Made by a program: the position numbers and the translations under genes | Shown here: in pieces, positions 51,390 through 62,000 of the stretch | How the letters are laid out: each line of letters starts with the position of its first letter | How positions within the stretch are numbered: the stretch's first letter is position 1 | Notes under the pieces: model-generated | Database searches by the model: none | The model's input: the letters and a program-made list of their open reading frames with translations, nothing else | What the model was told of the DNA's origin: nothing | Assembly (NCBI GenBank): GCA_905221605.1 | Contig: CAJNDS010002386.1 | Coordinates: 1 to 62,000 of the forward strand | Length of the DNA: 62,000 nucleotides | Origin: Symbiodinium natans | Taxonomy: Eukaryota > Sar > Dinophyceae > Suessiales > Symbiodiniaceae | Direction: 5' to 3'

Positions 51390-52397
51390 AGAACAGGACG
51401 GATGCCCTGCAATTGGCACAACTGCGCCTTCTCAGTCAGCTCAGCCCTCTTGGCCTCTAGTAAACAATGCTTGATCTTCCCCTGGCAGTCGTGAGAGTCG
51501 GATGAGCCGGCGGGAGCAAAGCATGGAAAGTCATGTCATATCATGTAAACAATGTTGCAAGTTCCAAGAAATTGCGCGGCTCGCAGAGAAGTGTTGTTGC
51601 ACGCTTTTGTCGTGTGGGTCGGAAGCCGCAGGAAGTCGCTCTCTACCGACTCTACTGCAGTGCCTCCACTTGCTTCATCTCGACGGTGAGCGCCTAGCAG
51701 GGATCGGCCTTGTCTACGTTCGACTCTTGCAACAGACTCAGTAGAACCTCGTCTGAAGCGGGAGACGCTCCACACTGCGAGTCATGTACCACAATATTTG
51801 GCACCGGGTTGGGCCCAACAGCTCAGCTTATCTCAGCTTCAGGTGACCTCACAGAAAACCGCAGGACCGCCTGCAGTCGCTCTTCGACTTCCTTGACCTG
51901 ACAACCAGGGGTTCAAAACCCAAAGCTCTCTCTCCCTAAATCCCCGAAAAAGCAACAAACCCCAAACCCTGCTAACAACCCCCAACAGCTCGACATGTTG
52001 AGAACCCCTCTGGGCCCGGTGTGTTGCCTGGCCCGCAATCTCGGCATCCAGGGCCTCAACGGAATTTGCAACGAAGAATTCTTTTTGAGGCCAGGGGTCA
52101 TGCTCAGGGGAGCTGAGAACGGAGTGGGAGAGCTTCTGAGTTGCGAGTCCACTGTGATTTAGGCTGCTAAACATTTCCATAACCAAGGTTCGGCTGGCCC
52201 AATCTGGGCCGAAGATTGCTCTGCGTAGACACATGGAAGGGACACAACGGGGGCTTGGTGCGCGCCTCATTGTCCTTACTCCGTTTCTGGGCCTGTCAGG
52301 TCGCATGGCAGGTTTTCGTCGACGTACCGTGAATTTCCGTGCTCGGCATGCTCGGCGCCTTGTCCTTCTTGGACTTCGAACCTTTGGTCTTGCCCAT
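51390..52397 (-). CDS. Coiled-coil protein with Lys-rich start, unidentified
   Basis: Exon 1 is 52328-52397: ATG, then 'GKTKGSKSKKDKAPSMPSTE', ending at a strong donor (ATTCACG|GTACGT). Lys/Ser-rich starts like this are typical of axonemal and other cytoskeletal proteins, which is only suggestive. Downstream minus segments: about 52020-52110 'FVANSVEALDAEIAGQATHR'; about 51853-51905 'QVKEVEERLQAVLRF'; about 51400-51470 'IKHCLLEAKRAELTEKAQLC'. All are charged amphipathic helices. Possibly continues to 50745-50855. Exon 1 is secure; linkage of the rest is inference. Confidence 0.52.
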
Positions 52398-52744
52398 CAC
52401 CTAATCATTTAATCACGCTTTTTGGAGCTCAACTTGGGATCTGGATCCCCCGCGGACTCCCCCACACAGCATATGCGGCTTACACAGCTTGGCAGCACCA
52501 AGGCCGGGACAGAGTCGAAAGACGGCCAGTCCCAGTGCTCAGAAACGAGGCAGTCTGCTTGAGGGCTTGTGCGCTGTGTGTGCTGGAGAAGAGGTAGGAG
52601 GTTGCTGCCGCTCGCTGACTAGATGGGCGCCTTGCGATAGTCATCAGCTGCTCGTTTTGTGTAGAAAATTGGCGGCGATGTGTTGCCTATTGGCTGGAAA
52701 CGCAGTCACCAAATCTAAGATCTAAGCGCTTGACTGAGGTCCAA

Positions 52745-52884
52745 ATGTTGCACGGCAGAAAGGAAGGGTCTTCCCAAGCGCAGACAACAGGCCACCGTCC
52801 TGCACAAACTATCATGTCTGGAGGCCGGGACGAATCTGACCCATCCTGAGCCTTCGATCCAGGCATGGCTTTTTTGTCAGGCAC
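52745..52884 (-). CDS. Possible exon with Lys-rich start
   Basis: The minus strand reads 'MPDKKAMPGSKAQDGSDSSR', then P-P-D-M-I-V-C-A-G, reaching a donor-like GGTGGCC. Two Met choices. No family. It lies upstream of the coiled-coil gene's first exon and would belong to a separate gene. Confidence 0.25.
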
Positions 52885-52889
52885 TGTTC

Positions 52890-53900
52890 GCGGTCAGGTG
52901 CTTGCAAGAGTTCTCTGTTCGGTGAAGGTGCTGCAACATAATCCCGAATCCTATGCTGGAACAATCATGCCCTGCATCATGGAGGCTACTGCATGATGAT
53001 GCGAGTCGGTGCTAGTCCCAAAGGTCGACACCCTCTGCCTTAAACCTTGGCGTGGCTCGCCCTGAAGTCTGGGCGTGGCCCAGCCTGCGACAAGCAACAA
53101 CCTGTCCACGCGAGGGCGAGAACACCCTGAGGTCACAGAGCGAGCTAGTAGGGCTAAGGCAGCTGGAGCGATGCCTAACCTGCCAAACCTCCACACAAGA
53201 TGAGCCCAAACTTTCTGGCTTGTCAATGGTGTTTGACTTGCTCTCTGCACTTGGCACCGTCCACGGCTGAGCCTGCAAAGATGGTGTTGAAAATAATACG
53301 AAGTGAAACGCCAAAGGGTAAGTTGTTGAATTGGGGTGCAACATGCCTTGCAAAAAAACGCCGCAAAGAAGGTGGAAAAGGGTGTTTACAGTAGGACAGA
53401 GGTAGATTCGCGCACATGGCGCTGCTGCCTGTCAAAGGAGAGCGTTCCACCTAATTTGGCCTCTGCACTATTAACACAACGGATCGCACTTTGGTTCTTC
53501 CCGTCCTGAACCATCGTGCTCATGCATGCGCTCCGCCCAGTTGTCGGTTTGACATGGAGCCGAGCGCAGTCACACAATATTACGCAGGAGCGGACGGCAG
53601 TTCTGTGTGTATGCGCTGTGATGCCTCCGCTCTTCCCTTGGGTTTCTTGTTCGCGTGGAGGCAAGTACAGATGCTGGGTACTGCCATATGACTTATCCGA
53701 CCTATCCCTCACAAGATCGATACACCACGGCGGTTGCCGCTGTTCGGCAAGAAGCCGCGGAGGCCCCACACCCAAAGGCCTCGGCCCTTCTCCTGCGATT
53801 TGTTGGTACAACTCGCCTTGTACGCCGAGTCTGCGATCCGGAACTGCACATCCGCAGCACATCTGCAGCACATCTCAGGACCTCCGGATGACTTGCAGTC
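52890..53900. other. Stretch with no clear gene
   Basis: Several overlapping open frames on both strands; none has domain similarity or a clean pair of splice sites. Confidence 0.3.
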
Positions 53901-53904
53901 GTCC

Positions 53905-54310
53905 CTGCAAACTTGAAAAAAAAGACGGAGTATGACAGCGTCGTCGTTGGAGGTCAAAAAGTAGAAACGCGGACCGTGTTTGAAGATAAACTCTGCGGCA
54001 CAGCTTGACAAGCTGCCATGGCAATGTAAGATTCAGACTCTTCAACTGCTACCGTCTGCCATCACAGTCTTGGCAGCCATCAAGCTCAATGGCAAAAATC
54101 AATGTTCTCCACGTCACTCAAGCAGCTCGGCCTAAGTGGCGCTGCCACACGAAGATGCTGGCAAAGGAACAACATGGAACAACCAATCAGCTCGAGTCCA
54201 TCGGATAGGTTCCCGGCACTTTCGTCGGCGTCCATGCAGGGGCTGAGGCACTCAGGTGCCAGCACGCCGAAAGGAGCGCGATTCTGCCGGGAGTCTTCCA
54301 TCAGAAGCAA
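53905..54310 (-). CDS. Two unidentified exon candidates
   Basis: About 53912-54010: 'CAAEFIFKHGPRFYFLTSND', then D-A-V-I-L-R-L-F-F-Q, a hydrophobic, globular-looking segment. About 54140-54300: 'QNRAPFGVLAPECLSPCMDA', 'DESAGNLSDGLELIGCSML'. Both are minus strand; neither matches a family I recognise. Confidence 0.33.
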
Positions 54311-54319
54311 CTGTAGAGG

Positions 54320-55980
54320 TTGAGATTGCTGAGGTTGAATCTGAACCTGGCAAATTCTTGCGAGCTTCAGATCTGAGAGAGGGGTCGCGAGCGCGACATT
54401 TAAACGCCACCTTTACAGGCGGGCCGCACAGATGGGCAAGATGGCATCCCAACATACACATGTGGAACACATGTGGAACTTCAGAACCCCACCTCGGGAC
54501 TGGAGCTGTTGTTGTCCAGGCTTAAGACCTCAGGCGCCTGGGATGGAGAAAAGTGCTCTCCCGACATCCGGTTCCTAAAGCCTAAGCGGCTTCCGCGATT
54601 CGAAGAGTTTCCAAGAAACCAAGAGAAGGAGCTCCTAGAACAATCGCACCCCTCACGACCCTCGCAGCCCTAGCGAGCAGGGACTGAAGGGACAAGTTGA
54701 GTTTTTGGATCTAAAGTGGGTTGCCCCTCTCCAAGATTTCCTATGGGTCACATTGGGCCGCAGCTTCCTCAGCTCCACACGTGCTGGGAGGGATGGCGCT
54801 TCTTGCTTCTGCCGGTCGCCTGCAAGTTCTCGGATGCCACGGCAACCCACAGGAACACGCCCACCCCCCCCCCATCCCCTTACCCGGAAGTCCTGACACT
54901 CTGGACCCCGGACCCCAAAATCTTTCACAGCCGAATTCACTTGCATGATCGTTCCACATGCGGAATGAAAGCACCACCCCTGCGAGTTCTCATTGCAGCA
55001 GCTTGGATCTTATGTTTGCATTCTAGTTCTGACCACGCTTCTCCAGGTAGCTGTAACAGTCTCTCCACAGCCGAGCCGAAACTCCAGGACAACCAGCTAC
55101 TCAGCACAGCAACTCCCGCCAACAACATCTTGACATCAGCGCAAAATCCGGGTCCTGACGCATGGATGTGTCATGGCCACGGCGTTCGGCAGTACCCCCC
55201 CTGCCAAGGCTCACATCTCAGATCATCTTAGAAATTGTAGAGAGGGTGTCTGCCGCGAAGAGTCAGGTACATGCATTACTGAGGCATTGAAGACTTTCCA
55301 TTCCTCTTCTTTGTGATTGCATTAAGCAAACACAATAAGTCGGGTTGATGCCGACTCCGAAGAAGATGTAGCAGTCAAGCTCGGGGAGGCTGTGTGGAAG
55401 CACGACAAGCGATTCAAGCATCCCCAAGCATCCCCAAGCCCGAAAGCTGAAGCCCGACATGTTCAACGTTCCCAACCCTCAAACCCTCCCAGACTTGAGG
55501 GAGGCCCCCTAATATCCCCAACTTGGCTGCGAGACCTGGAGGCGCGCCCGTCCCTGCGACAGAGGTTGGGGGATGCATTGGGAGTTGGGAGACACTTATC
55601 AGTACTTAGTGCTCATCAGCACGAATCCGTGCTTTCAGTTCATGGCCTGGTCCCAGGTCGAGCTCCAGCTTCAGCTGATCGACGATTCCCATCAATCATC
55701 TGTCAGATGCTTTGGCGAAGGATCGAGGATACACTAAGAAAGGATGGCAGAGCACTTTCCCATGCCCTTGTTTAACCATTCGTCATTGTCGGCAAAGTAC
55801 AACTTTCAAAGCCCGTACGCGGCCACATGCTAAGAGCGTGTACTGCAAGAACGCCATGTCGATCTGTGAATAGGTGCTCGAACTGGCAGTCATGGTCGCC
55901 CTAGAATAAACCCATCCAGTCATGTTCAGCCAAAACCCACCCTCGAGCAAAGGCGGCCTGTTGCAGCCTCGCTCCATCTC
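54320..55980. other. Stretch with weak signals only
   Basis: Minor candidates on both strands (minus near 54780-54850, 'LAGDRQKQEAPSLPARVEL'; plus near 55530-55770) cannot be separated from chance frames. Confidence 0.3.
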
Positions 55981-55989
55981 TCGTGCTAG

Positions 55990-56243
55990 GCCGAACGCCT
56001 TGTAACAAAAAGGGAGCTCAGGGTGTCTGCTTCAACATAATCCTCTACCTGGGCATGTACGAAAACATGCCTCAGTGCCTGCACATGACTGTCGAGCAAA
56101 CAAGGCAGGCCATCCTGCGTCCGACTAAGGCAACGGCCGTCCAGTGTTTGTCGAGAGTGTTCCAATACAGGACCGTCTCGAGTCACCGGGCGACTGCTGT
56201 CCAAATTGCTGCCGCCGCGCCTGAGAGAGCTGTATGATAGCAT
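55990..56243 (-). CDS. Weak exon candidate, strand uncertain
   Basis: A minus frame ('VLEHSRQTLDGRCLSRTQDG', 'LDSHVQALRHVFVHAQVED') and an overlapping plus frame ('NIILYLGMYENMPQCLHMTV') are both open and protein-like over the same bases. Neighbouring exons favour minus. No family. Confidence 0.22.
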
Positions 56244-56904
56244 AGCGTATACCCCGCTTCAACCCCTTCTGGGACGTACATGACGCCACGGCCCGCATCC
56301 CTGCGTACACACGCCAAGAACTTCCCAGTTCTAGGAACGAAGCAAACTGCACTAACCTGCCCGCGCTTCCGCAGGACGGCTGGACACCCAAAGCCCCGCG
56401 CCATCTGCTGCCGCCATCCTGTGTGCACGGCCGAACACCTTGCAGCTTACAGCAAAGGTGAACACTTAGGTGTAGGATGGAAGCCTCACAGTGACTCTGA
56501 CAAGGTGCTGAGGCCCCTCCAGCTACAACCCTACATTTCCCTAAGTCAGAACTTAGAATCCAAATAGGCTCGAGGTGGAGTCGCGGTTGGCTCAACCCAA
56601 AGGCCCGCACCATCTCGCGTGGCGGGCCGATCGTAGCCATCCCTTGCGCTCAGTGGACCTCACTCCGTTGCTGATTCGGTGTCTACGACGTGAACGTTTT
56701 TATTGTTGAGACAACGGGTGATCAGGTGATTCGAAAAGGCAACAGCAGTGCCGTCGAATTGGGTTATCGTGCGAAGTATCGAAACATCCCACGAAAGCCT
56801 CGAGTCGCCAAAACAAGTACGGCAGCCTGAGACGTCAACTCTGCTCAGTTATTAAAAACTGTGCCAACACAGCACACGTGGATGAGTTTGAGAAAACCTC
56901 AGAA

Positions 56905-57893
56905 CCCAATCTGATCGCCTTCTTGTTTGCTGCCCTTGGGCCCCACGCATTTTAGAGCGGCTTCCCAGTTTCTGGAGCCCGTGGCCTGACATGCTCGGGC
57001 TTGGGCTGCGCTTGTTAAAATATGTGCTACTGGCAAAGCTTTTAGGAGACAAACACAACACAGGCATCCTAAAACCGACTCACTTCTGTGCTCAGATCCC
57101 TCCGGGCCTTCAGTGAGGAGGATGTGTCGTCCCCTGCAGAGCTAACAAAATTCAGGCACTATTCAGGCTTGGTGCTCCAGCAAAGACAGTTTAGCGACGC
57201 ACGCCAGAATACATTTTATCTGCGTTGGGTGCGAGACGAGGCACGATGGTTGGGTGAGAAGCGACGATCTGCAAGGCTACACATGCCTTTCTCACAATGA
57301 TTCGATGATGCAAGTCAGCTGCTGCGGTTAATCGGCGAATATCACGCCAGCTTCTGCGTGGATCCAGCGACTCGTCAAAGTGGTTCAGGTTGGAATGGGT
57401 TAAGGTGCTGAGGTAAAGTCTTTCCTTTCGTCCAGAGACGGGGTTTCATGGCATAATATTGCATGCTCCGGCGCTGTCGAAAATTGCAACTCCGCTCTGT
57501 TTACAGTGAACTTTCCAGTGAACTGCTCTGCTTGACACAACCAGCTCTTTGGCTCCGTGGCCACAACCTACCGGGAGCTGAGCAAGACCCTCACAGTAAG
57601 CAGAGCGCTGTCAATGGTAACATTCTTGCACCATGACGAAACATCTGGGCTGTACAACATCAACACCTGGGCAATGATGAAGACTGTGTCATTCAATAAT
57701 TCGCTTCACAGAGTCGTCCACCAGTATTCTGTAGACAGTGTCCTTCGCAATCACTGCTCAAAGTGCGATTAGCAGTTGTCCAACATCTACAGCTTCACGC
57801 AGTATTTTCGGCAGCAATTGGTCCTTCTGGCTGGCGCAGGTCTCTGCCACGCGCTTCGTCAGCTCCTTCCACGTAGAGTCAAACTGGACCATC
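56905..57893 (-). CDS. Unidentified three-exon candidate
   Basis: 57770-57893 (after TCACCCAG): 'MVQFDSTWKELTKRVAETCA', 'SQKDQLLPKILREAVDVG'. 57085-57142 (acceptor CTCTGCAG, donor GAA|GTGAGT): 'DDTSSSLKARRDLSTE'. About 56905-56992 (acceptor ATGTCAG): 'ATGSRNWEAALKCVGPKGSK', then Q-E-G-D-Q-I-G. The splice motifs are good, the product is not recognised. Confidence 0.45.
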
Positions 57894-57984
57894 CTGGGTG
57901 ACAAAGATATTTGTGGCAAGCATGGGAAGCCACTTGCATGAACCTAGAGCGTAGAGCACACCCTCAGTTTGTGAGGGGTGGGGT

Positions 57985-58270
57985 TGGGGCCCCATTATAG
58001 ACCCCCAACTGTGGTTTTTTTTCCCGGGAGCTGGGTATAATTTGAAAAAGCCCATTTCAGACCCCTTTGTTGGTTATGGACTTGTCGGTATTGGCTATGG
58101 TTTGGTTCTCTAGACCACAACGGAAAGGTCGTGAGACCCTTCAGCGAGGGGTTGACGTGAAATGGGTAAGCTGGGAAGGGTCTAAAATGGTCCCCTAACC
58201 CCATTTCAGACCTCTGAGTTCCTGACCCTCAAGGGTGTCAAGGGTCACCATTCCAGACCCCCACAAAACT
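57985..58270. repeat. Dispersed CCATTTCAGACCCC motif, four copies
   Basis: CCCATTATAGACCCCC (about 57993), CCCATTTCAGACCCCT (about 58049), CCCCATTTCAGACCTCT (about 58200) and ACCATTCCAGACCCCC (about 58247), plus a related 'TCTAAAATGGTCCCC' on the opposite strand (about 58180). Spacing is irregular; no gene. Confidence 0.75.
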
Positions 58271-58554
58271 GAGGGGATCCTAGAGCCACTTGGTGCATCA
58301 CGAGTGAGAGGAAGCGGGGTGGGGCATCCGAGGCACATATCCATGAGGCTATGACGGCTATGATGTACACAGCGCGTCAGCGCGTCAGCGCGTCAACCAA
58401 GGTTCCTAAGGACTGGGAGTCGAGTGGCTTTCCTTTGATGGAATGGCGAGGTGTCGAGACTCAAGACGGGGAGAGGGCGACATGGCGGACTTCCCCCCGC
58501 TCATGCCAAATCTTGGCTCGCTCTTGTGCAAGACATGGTTGGATCTTGGCTGCC

Positions 58555-58677
58555 CTTCTCTTTCCTCCCTTCCTTCTTCCTTCCTTTCTTTCTTTCTTTC
58601 TTTCGGGGGTCTGCCCCTCGCCCCAGCTTTCGGAGTGGGAAGGAAAAGCTCGGAGATGTTGACTCTGTCTCTCTCTT

Positions 58678-58730
<53 letters not shown>

Positions 58731-58760
58731 CTCTCTTTGTCTTTCTTTCTCTATTCTTGC
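58555..58760. repeat. CTTT and (CT)n microsatellite tract
   Basis: CTTTCTTTCTTTCTTTC near 58590, then about 65 bases of nearly pure CT at 58666-58735. Confidence 0.95.
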
Positions 58761-58829
58761 TCTGCCGGACGTAGGGGTCAGGCCGAACGCGGCAGGCTTA
58801 CCCGCAGTCCAAAGTCCATGTGAGCCGAT

Positions 58830-58890
58830 TCAGGCCCCTCCCCCCGCCCCCTCCTGTCCCCTCCCCCTCCCCCCCCTCCGGCCCCCTCCC
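58830..58890. repeat. C-rich (CCCCT)n tract
   Basis: CCCCTCCCCCCGCCCCCTCC and similar units over about 60 bases. No gene in 58760-59040. Confidence 0.85.
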
Positions 58891-59044
58891 TCTCATCCTC
58901 GTCTTCGCGGCATGATGGTCAAGCGGCCAGGCGTATGCCCTCCCCGCGCTGAGAGCGCCCATGTATCAAGGTCGGTTCGGCGATGCAATGTTAGGGGAAG
59001 ACTGACGATATGAGTATCTCATTGCCTCAAATTGTCAAACCCCA

Positions 59045-59600
59045 CTCCGAAATGGACCCTTGTGCTGGTCTCCAAGGGCCTGGCCTGTAGTAGCTTCCTG
59101 CTTGGTCCCACATACGGAAGGAGATGTACTGGAAGGGCGCTTCAGCCCAGTCGATGGCCTGCATAGCACTTCTTCCCAAACACTTCTTGCAGCCAGACCT
59201 GCCCCAACACGATCAAACACGCAGATGCGCGCCTTATAGGTTCGCGTCCACTCATAACCTGGCTGCCGCTGAGCCAGTCGCGCTTGGTCGCTCCAGTTGG
59301 CCTGCTTGTGCTACTTACCCTAAGAGCTTGAGGAACTCTGCGTCTGTCTCTGTGTCTGTGTGTGTGTGTGTGTTTTTCTCCTGTCTGTGCCTTGCAGGGT
59401 TGCTTTGGTGGCTTGGCCGGCGCAGTTGAGAACTGCATGCGAGGCCCGGTGAGCTATCACTTGCAACCAGTGCTTGGGTACCTTGTTTTCGACTGTGCAA
59501 ATGTTTTGTCGGGCCTCGAAAGCTTTCTTCTTCGCCTGGGGCACCTCGTAGATGGACGTCAACTGGGCCGATGCAGACAACTCAAGCTCAGCAGCCTGCC
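59045..59600 (-). CDS. Unidentified gene, two to three exons
   Basis: Exon 59482-59600 (acceptor AGGTCAG, donor AAG|GTACCC) encodes 'QAAELELSASAQLTSIYEVP', 'QAKKKAFEARQNICTVENK'. A middle piece near 59325-59345 ('DAEFLKLL', donor GTAAGT) follows a CA microsatellite in the same intron or exon. A 3' piece at about 59045-59160 reads 'MQAIDWAEAPFQYISFRMWD', 'QAGSYYRPGPWRPAQGSISE', aromatic-rich and clearly protein-like. I do not recognise the family. Confidence 0.5.
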
Positions 59601-59609
59601 TGACCTGAT

Positions 59610-60285
59610 GTGCCTGTGAGAAGGGATCGCATCCATAAACTTAACAACAATTGTGAAGCTTGCGAGCTTCTGCCAACGAGTGATTCAGGCTTCCCATGCT
59701 TGCAAGTCGATTCAGGCTCGCGCAAGATAGTCCGACTCTGGGATTGCCAACTGCAGCGCGAAGCAAAAAAAACACAAGTGCAGCGACTACGCAGTCTGGC
59801 AGAGAGGAGTAACAGAGCTCCAGACTCTCCTCTCCCCCCCCAAGCCTTGCCGCGGCGGACATAGGTCCCATAGAAGGTGCCCCAGTACATTCCAGTGGCC
59901 ATCCATGCCAGGACTGGGCAAAGGGAAAGTAAGAGCTCACCAGGCTCACCTTTTTGACTGATACACGATGATACTCGATGACAAGATGGCGTGGCTTAAA
60001 GGTTGACGGTTCACGGAGGAACAGCAAGTTCTCGGGTAAGCACGCCGTTTGACCTCTCTGTCGGATTTGAAGGCTTAAGTTCTTTGCCGTGTGGTTCTCT
60101 GCACTGGCGCCTGTTTCAGGTCCAAGGAGATGCAGAGGGGGGGGGGGGGGGCTTCACTCAAGGAACGCCTGACACTGGATGCGAGTTCAGGATCCAACCA
60201 ACTTAAGGAGGCCTGTGTAGGTACCATCTTGGCACGCCACTTCTTCCTATGGGCCCATATCTCTGAACCCTGCTGAAAGTATCAC
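59610..60285. other. Stretch with weak signals and a 15-G run
   Basis: A minus frame near 59840-59900 ('MATGMYWGTFYGTYVRRG') is protein-like but has no splice support. G run at 60137-60151. Confidence 0.3.
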
Positions 60286-60287
60286 CC

Positions 60288-60965
60288 TTTAAAACCTGAG
60301 GCGCGGGCGCTTTTCTGCCTCGTCCAGCTCCTCCCACCACTCCATGGCAGCTGCAAATCGGGCCGTCAGGCGCCGCACCTTAAAGGGATCCATCCCAAAG
60401 CCCTGGCAGCCTCACGGAGCCTCGCTGACAGTACACTTTGCCAATGCAAGCCCGACCCAGGGCCCCGACCACCATGTTTCGTTAACCGCGGCCGGGGCAG
60501 AGGTCCCCGACTCCGACAACATTGAACCCTCTTGAACCAGGAGAGGCATCTTACGTGGCAGTTGAAGACATGAGCTGAAGACAATTGACGAGGGTACAGA
60601 AACAGCTGAAGTAAGCAATGGAACCATCTCTGCTAGGTGCTCTGTGCAAGGACAAGAAGTGGCCGGTGACATCTGGAACGCACTGCTGCTATTGCTGTGC
60701 CATGGTCTGGCGACTCCCTGGCAGGCAGCCACCTCCTCCTCTTGCAGGCAGTTGTGCAGTGGGCCGCGTGAGAGAAGCCCCCGGGCCACCGGAACTGGAG
60801 AGCAGGCGCTTTTGTGGCTTGTGTTCTGGTAAATCTTGAGATTGACAGCTGCACGATGTTGAAAGGCGCGTCTGGGGGGCTTGAGTTTACATGGGGCTGA
60901 AGCTTGTTTGGATGCCGATGTTCTTCTTCTGAAAACAATGGAAGTTTCCTCTACTGTGGCTGGCT
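60288..60965 (-). CDS. Unidentified exons
   Basis: 60288-60397 (acceptor near GCTGCCAG|GGC): G-F-G-M-D-P-F then 'KVRRLTARFAAAMEWWEELD', 'EAEKRPRLRF', ending at TAA or at a donor CAG|GTTTTA. About 60905-60965: 'ATVEETSIVFRRRTSASKQ'. Both minus. The first is a charged helix with a Trp pair. Family not recognised. Confidence 0.42.
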
Positions 60966-61207
60966 GTGGCAAGGCCTATCATTTTGCATGGGCTGATGTA
61001 GTCGATGTGCTAGCATGGAGAGCCCTCACACACCTGCACCAGGACAAACAGCCCTTCATAATCCTACCTTGCACGTGGCATGTGCTGGGTGTAAGCTTGG
61101 TGCATCTAGACAAGTTCCTGAAGAGGAATTCGACCCTAACACGGAGGCAGACCCAGGCTTTTGTGGGATTCAGCATCTCCGGCTTGGAAGTTCGCACCTG
61201 CAGCCAC

Positions 61208-61290
61208 CTTCGTCCTCCTGGATCTCTTGCTTCAGCTGAGTGAGGCGTTCCTGCCACATGACACCACTATGACCCAAGACTTCACGTGAA
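61208..61290 (-). CDS. Coiled-coil exon, unidentified
   Basis: Good acceptor (TTCACCAG) and donor (GACGAAG|GTGGCT) enclose 83 bases reading 'VMWQERLTQLKQEIQEDE' after a short lead. The product is not recognised. Confidence 0.5.
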
Positions 61291-61294
61291 CTGG

Positions 61295-61815
61295 TGAATA
61301 CAGGTGGTTGCAAGCTGACCCTTTTTGCCAAGGGGCCGCGGGTTGGCAAGCCATGTTGAACCCTCACTTCCATGAGCAGTCTTCTGCATCCCACACGGAT
61401 GTGGCCAATAGCAGTCAGTAGACCAAGGCCCTGGGGCCTCCACATTGTTGGCAACATCCCTGAGGGATTTGCCGAAGCTACCCATGGGTGCTCGAGCAAG
61501 GCTTTTTTGCACCTGCGGGGGGGGGCGCACTGCTCCAGACACGTTTCATCAACTTGCGAGGCTGCAGTCATTTCATGTTAGTTGCAGAAAGCCCAGCTCG
61601 ATCACGATACCACCCCAAGCTGTCTCACTTTTTGCAATCATGCGCAGACTGCTGATGCACAAATACTCACAGTGCTGGCTGTTACAATATATCATGGTGC
61701 CCCCAGATTGGCAAAGACTCAGTCACCAGGCAGAAGCTTCGGGCAAACGCCATGTTGCGAACCTGGCTTCGGAGAGACACGCAGGCAAGGAGACTGGAAG
61801 ATGGGGAATGAACGC
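61295..61815. other. Probable intron
   Basis: No exon recognised between the coil exon at 61208-61290 and the exon at 61823-61912. It could be an intron if they share a gene. Confidence 0.3.
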
Positions 61816-61822
61816 TGACCAC

Positions 61823-61912
61823 AAGAATGCCCTCCAAACAGAGAACATCGCCTGGCGCCTCACTTTCGCCTTCCCCCTTTACTGTGTCATCTACGACCAG
61901 TACTTCTGCCAT
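61823..61912 (-). CDS. Possible first exon, unidentified protein
   Basis: From an ATG at 61912 the minus strand reads 'MAEVLVVDDTVKGEGESEAP', then G-D-V-L-C-L-E-G-I-L, to a donor CTT|GTGGTC. Exactly 90 bases. The 'VLVVDD' start recalls the first strand of receiver-like folds, but 90 bases are too little to name it. Confidence 0.4.
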
Positions 61913-62000
61913 GGAGATTCAAGCAGTGTGGAACCGGTTGAGGCTTTCTGGCAGCAATCAAGTGAAACAGCGTACCCAGAACGCACAACCACAACTACTT

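Noticed and set aside
57088-57300. Plus-strand frame 'LRAFSEEDVSSPAELTKF'
   Set aside because: The minus strand has an exon here with CTCTGCAG acceptor and GTGAGT donor.
57543-57596. Plus-strand exon candidate 'LFGSVATTYRELSKTLT' with CAG acceptor and GTAAGC donor
   Set aside because: It lies between two better minus-strand exons; a lone 54-base exon on the other strand is weak evidence.
1-62000. CRISPR array, bacterial operon, phage or insertion sequence
   Set aside because: No regularly spaced identical repeats with unique spacers, no ribosome-binding sites, and no transposase with terminal inverted repeats; all repeats are simple or tandem.

Overview
The window looks like nuclear DNA of a photosynthetic dinoflagellate (Symbiodiniaceae-like), read from sequence alone. 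There are no long prokaryote-style genes. Coding sequence is broken into many short exons (often 45-150 bp) joined by introns that use GT, GC and apparently GA donors. Almost every coding exon I could support lies on the minus strand, matching the one-way gene arrays of dinoflagellates. Other supporting signs are a degenerate spliced-leader-like sequence just upstream of one start codon, scattered CCCTAAA/TTTAGGG telomere-like stretches, a secretory-signal-plus-transit-type leader, a Cys4 zinc-ribbon N-terminus, and many simple repeats with very long G or C runs.

Layout, left to right (all genes minus strand). 1-2587: aspartyl/asparaginyl beta-hydroxylase family gene, cut by the left edge, with a spliced-leader-like relic at 2612-2633. 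3.7-4.7 kb: Lys/Ser-rich coiled-coil exons. 5.6-6.5 kb: armadillo-repeat protein. 7.2-9.0 kb: an isolated Rho-type GTPase exon, an ILEI/FAM3-like domain gene and a presequence-like exon. 9.5-11.8 kb: coiled-coil protein. 12.7-13.75 kb: a compound CA satellite. 14.4-18.9 kb: an Argonaute gene with recognisable PAZ, MID and PIWI parts, which is the best-supported and most interesting gene here. 20-22.3 kb: unidentified exons around a 9-bp minisatellite. 23.5-27.2 kb: Gln/Glu-rich coiled-coil gene with an octapeptide-repeat leader. 28.9-30.1 kb: zinc-ribbon gene. 31.4-34.2 kb: probable THF1/Psb29-like plastid protein. 34.2-37.2 kb: repeat-rich DNA. 37.5-38.7 kb: unidentified gene. 40.1-43.1 kb: DDRGK1 (UFMylation factor). 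43.4-46.8 kb: coiled-coil exons. 46.9-50 kb: mostly repeats. 51.4-52.4 kb: coiled-coil gene with a clear first exon. 53.9-62 kb: scattered exons I could not name.

The genes do not form one pathway. Argonaute (small-RNA silencing), DDRGK1 (UFM1 conjugation at the ER), THF1 (thylakoid/photosystem II) and the beta-hydroxylase (2-oxoglutarate-dependent hydroxylation) are ordinary eukaryotic functions that share an array. Exon borders were set by hand from splice motifs and reading-frame continuity. Those given to the base for Argonaute and DDRGK1 keep frame; borders marked 'about' are approximate. I found no convincing tRNA, rRNA, CRISPR array or intact transposon.
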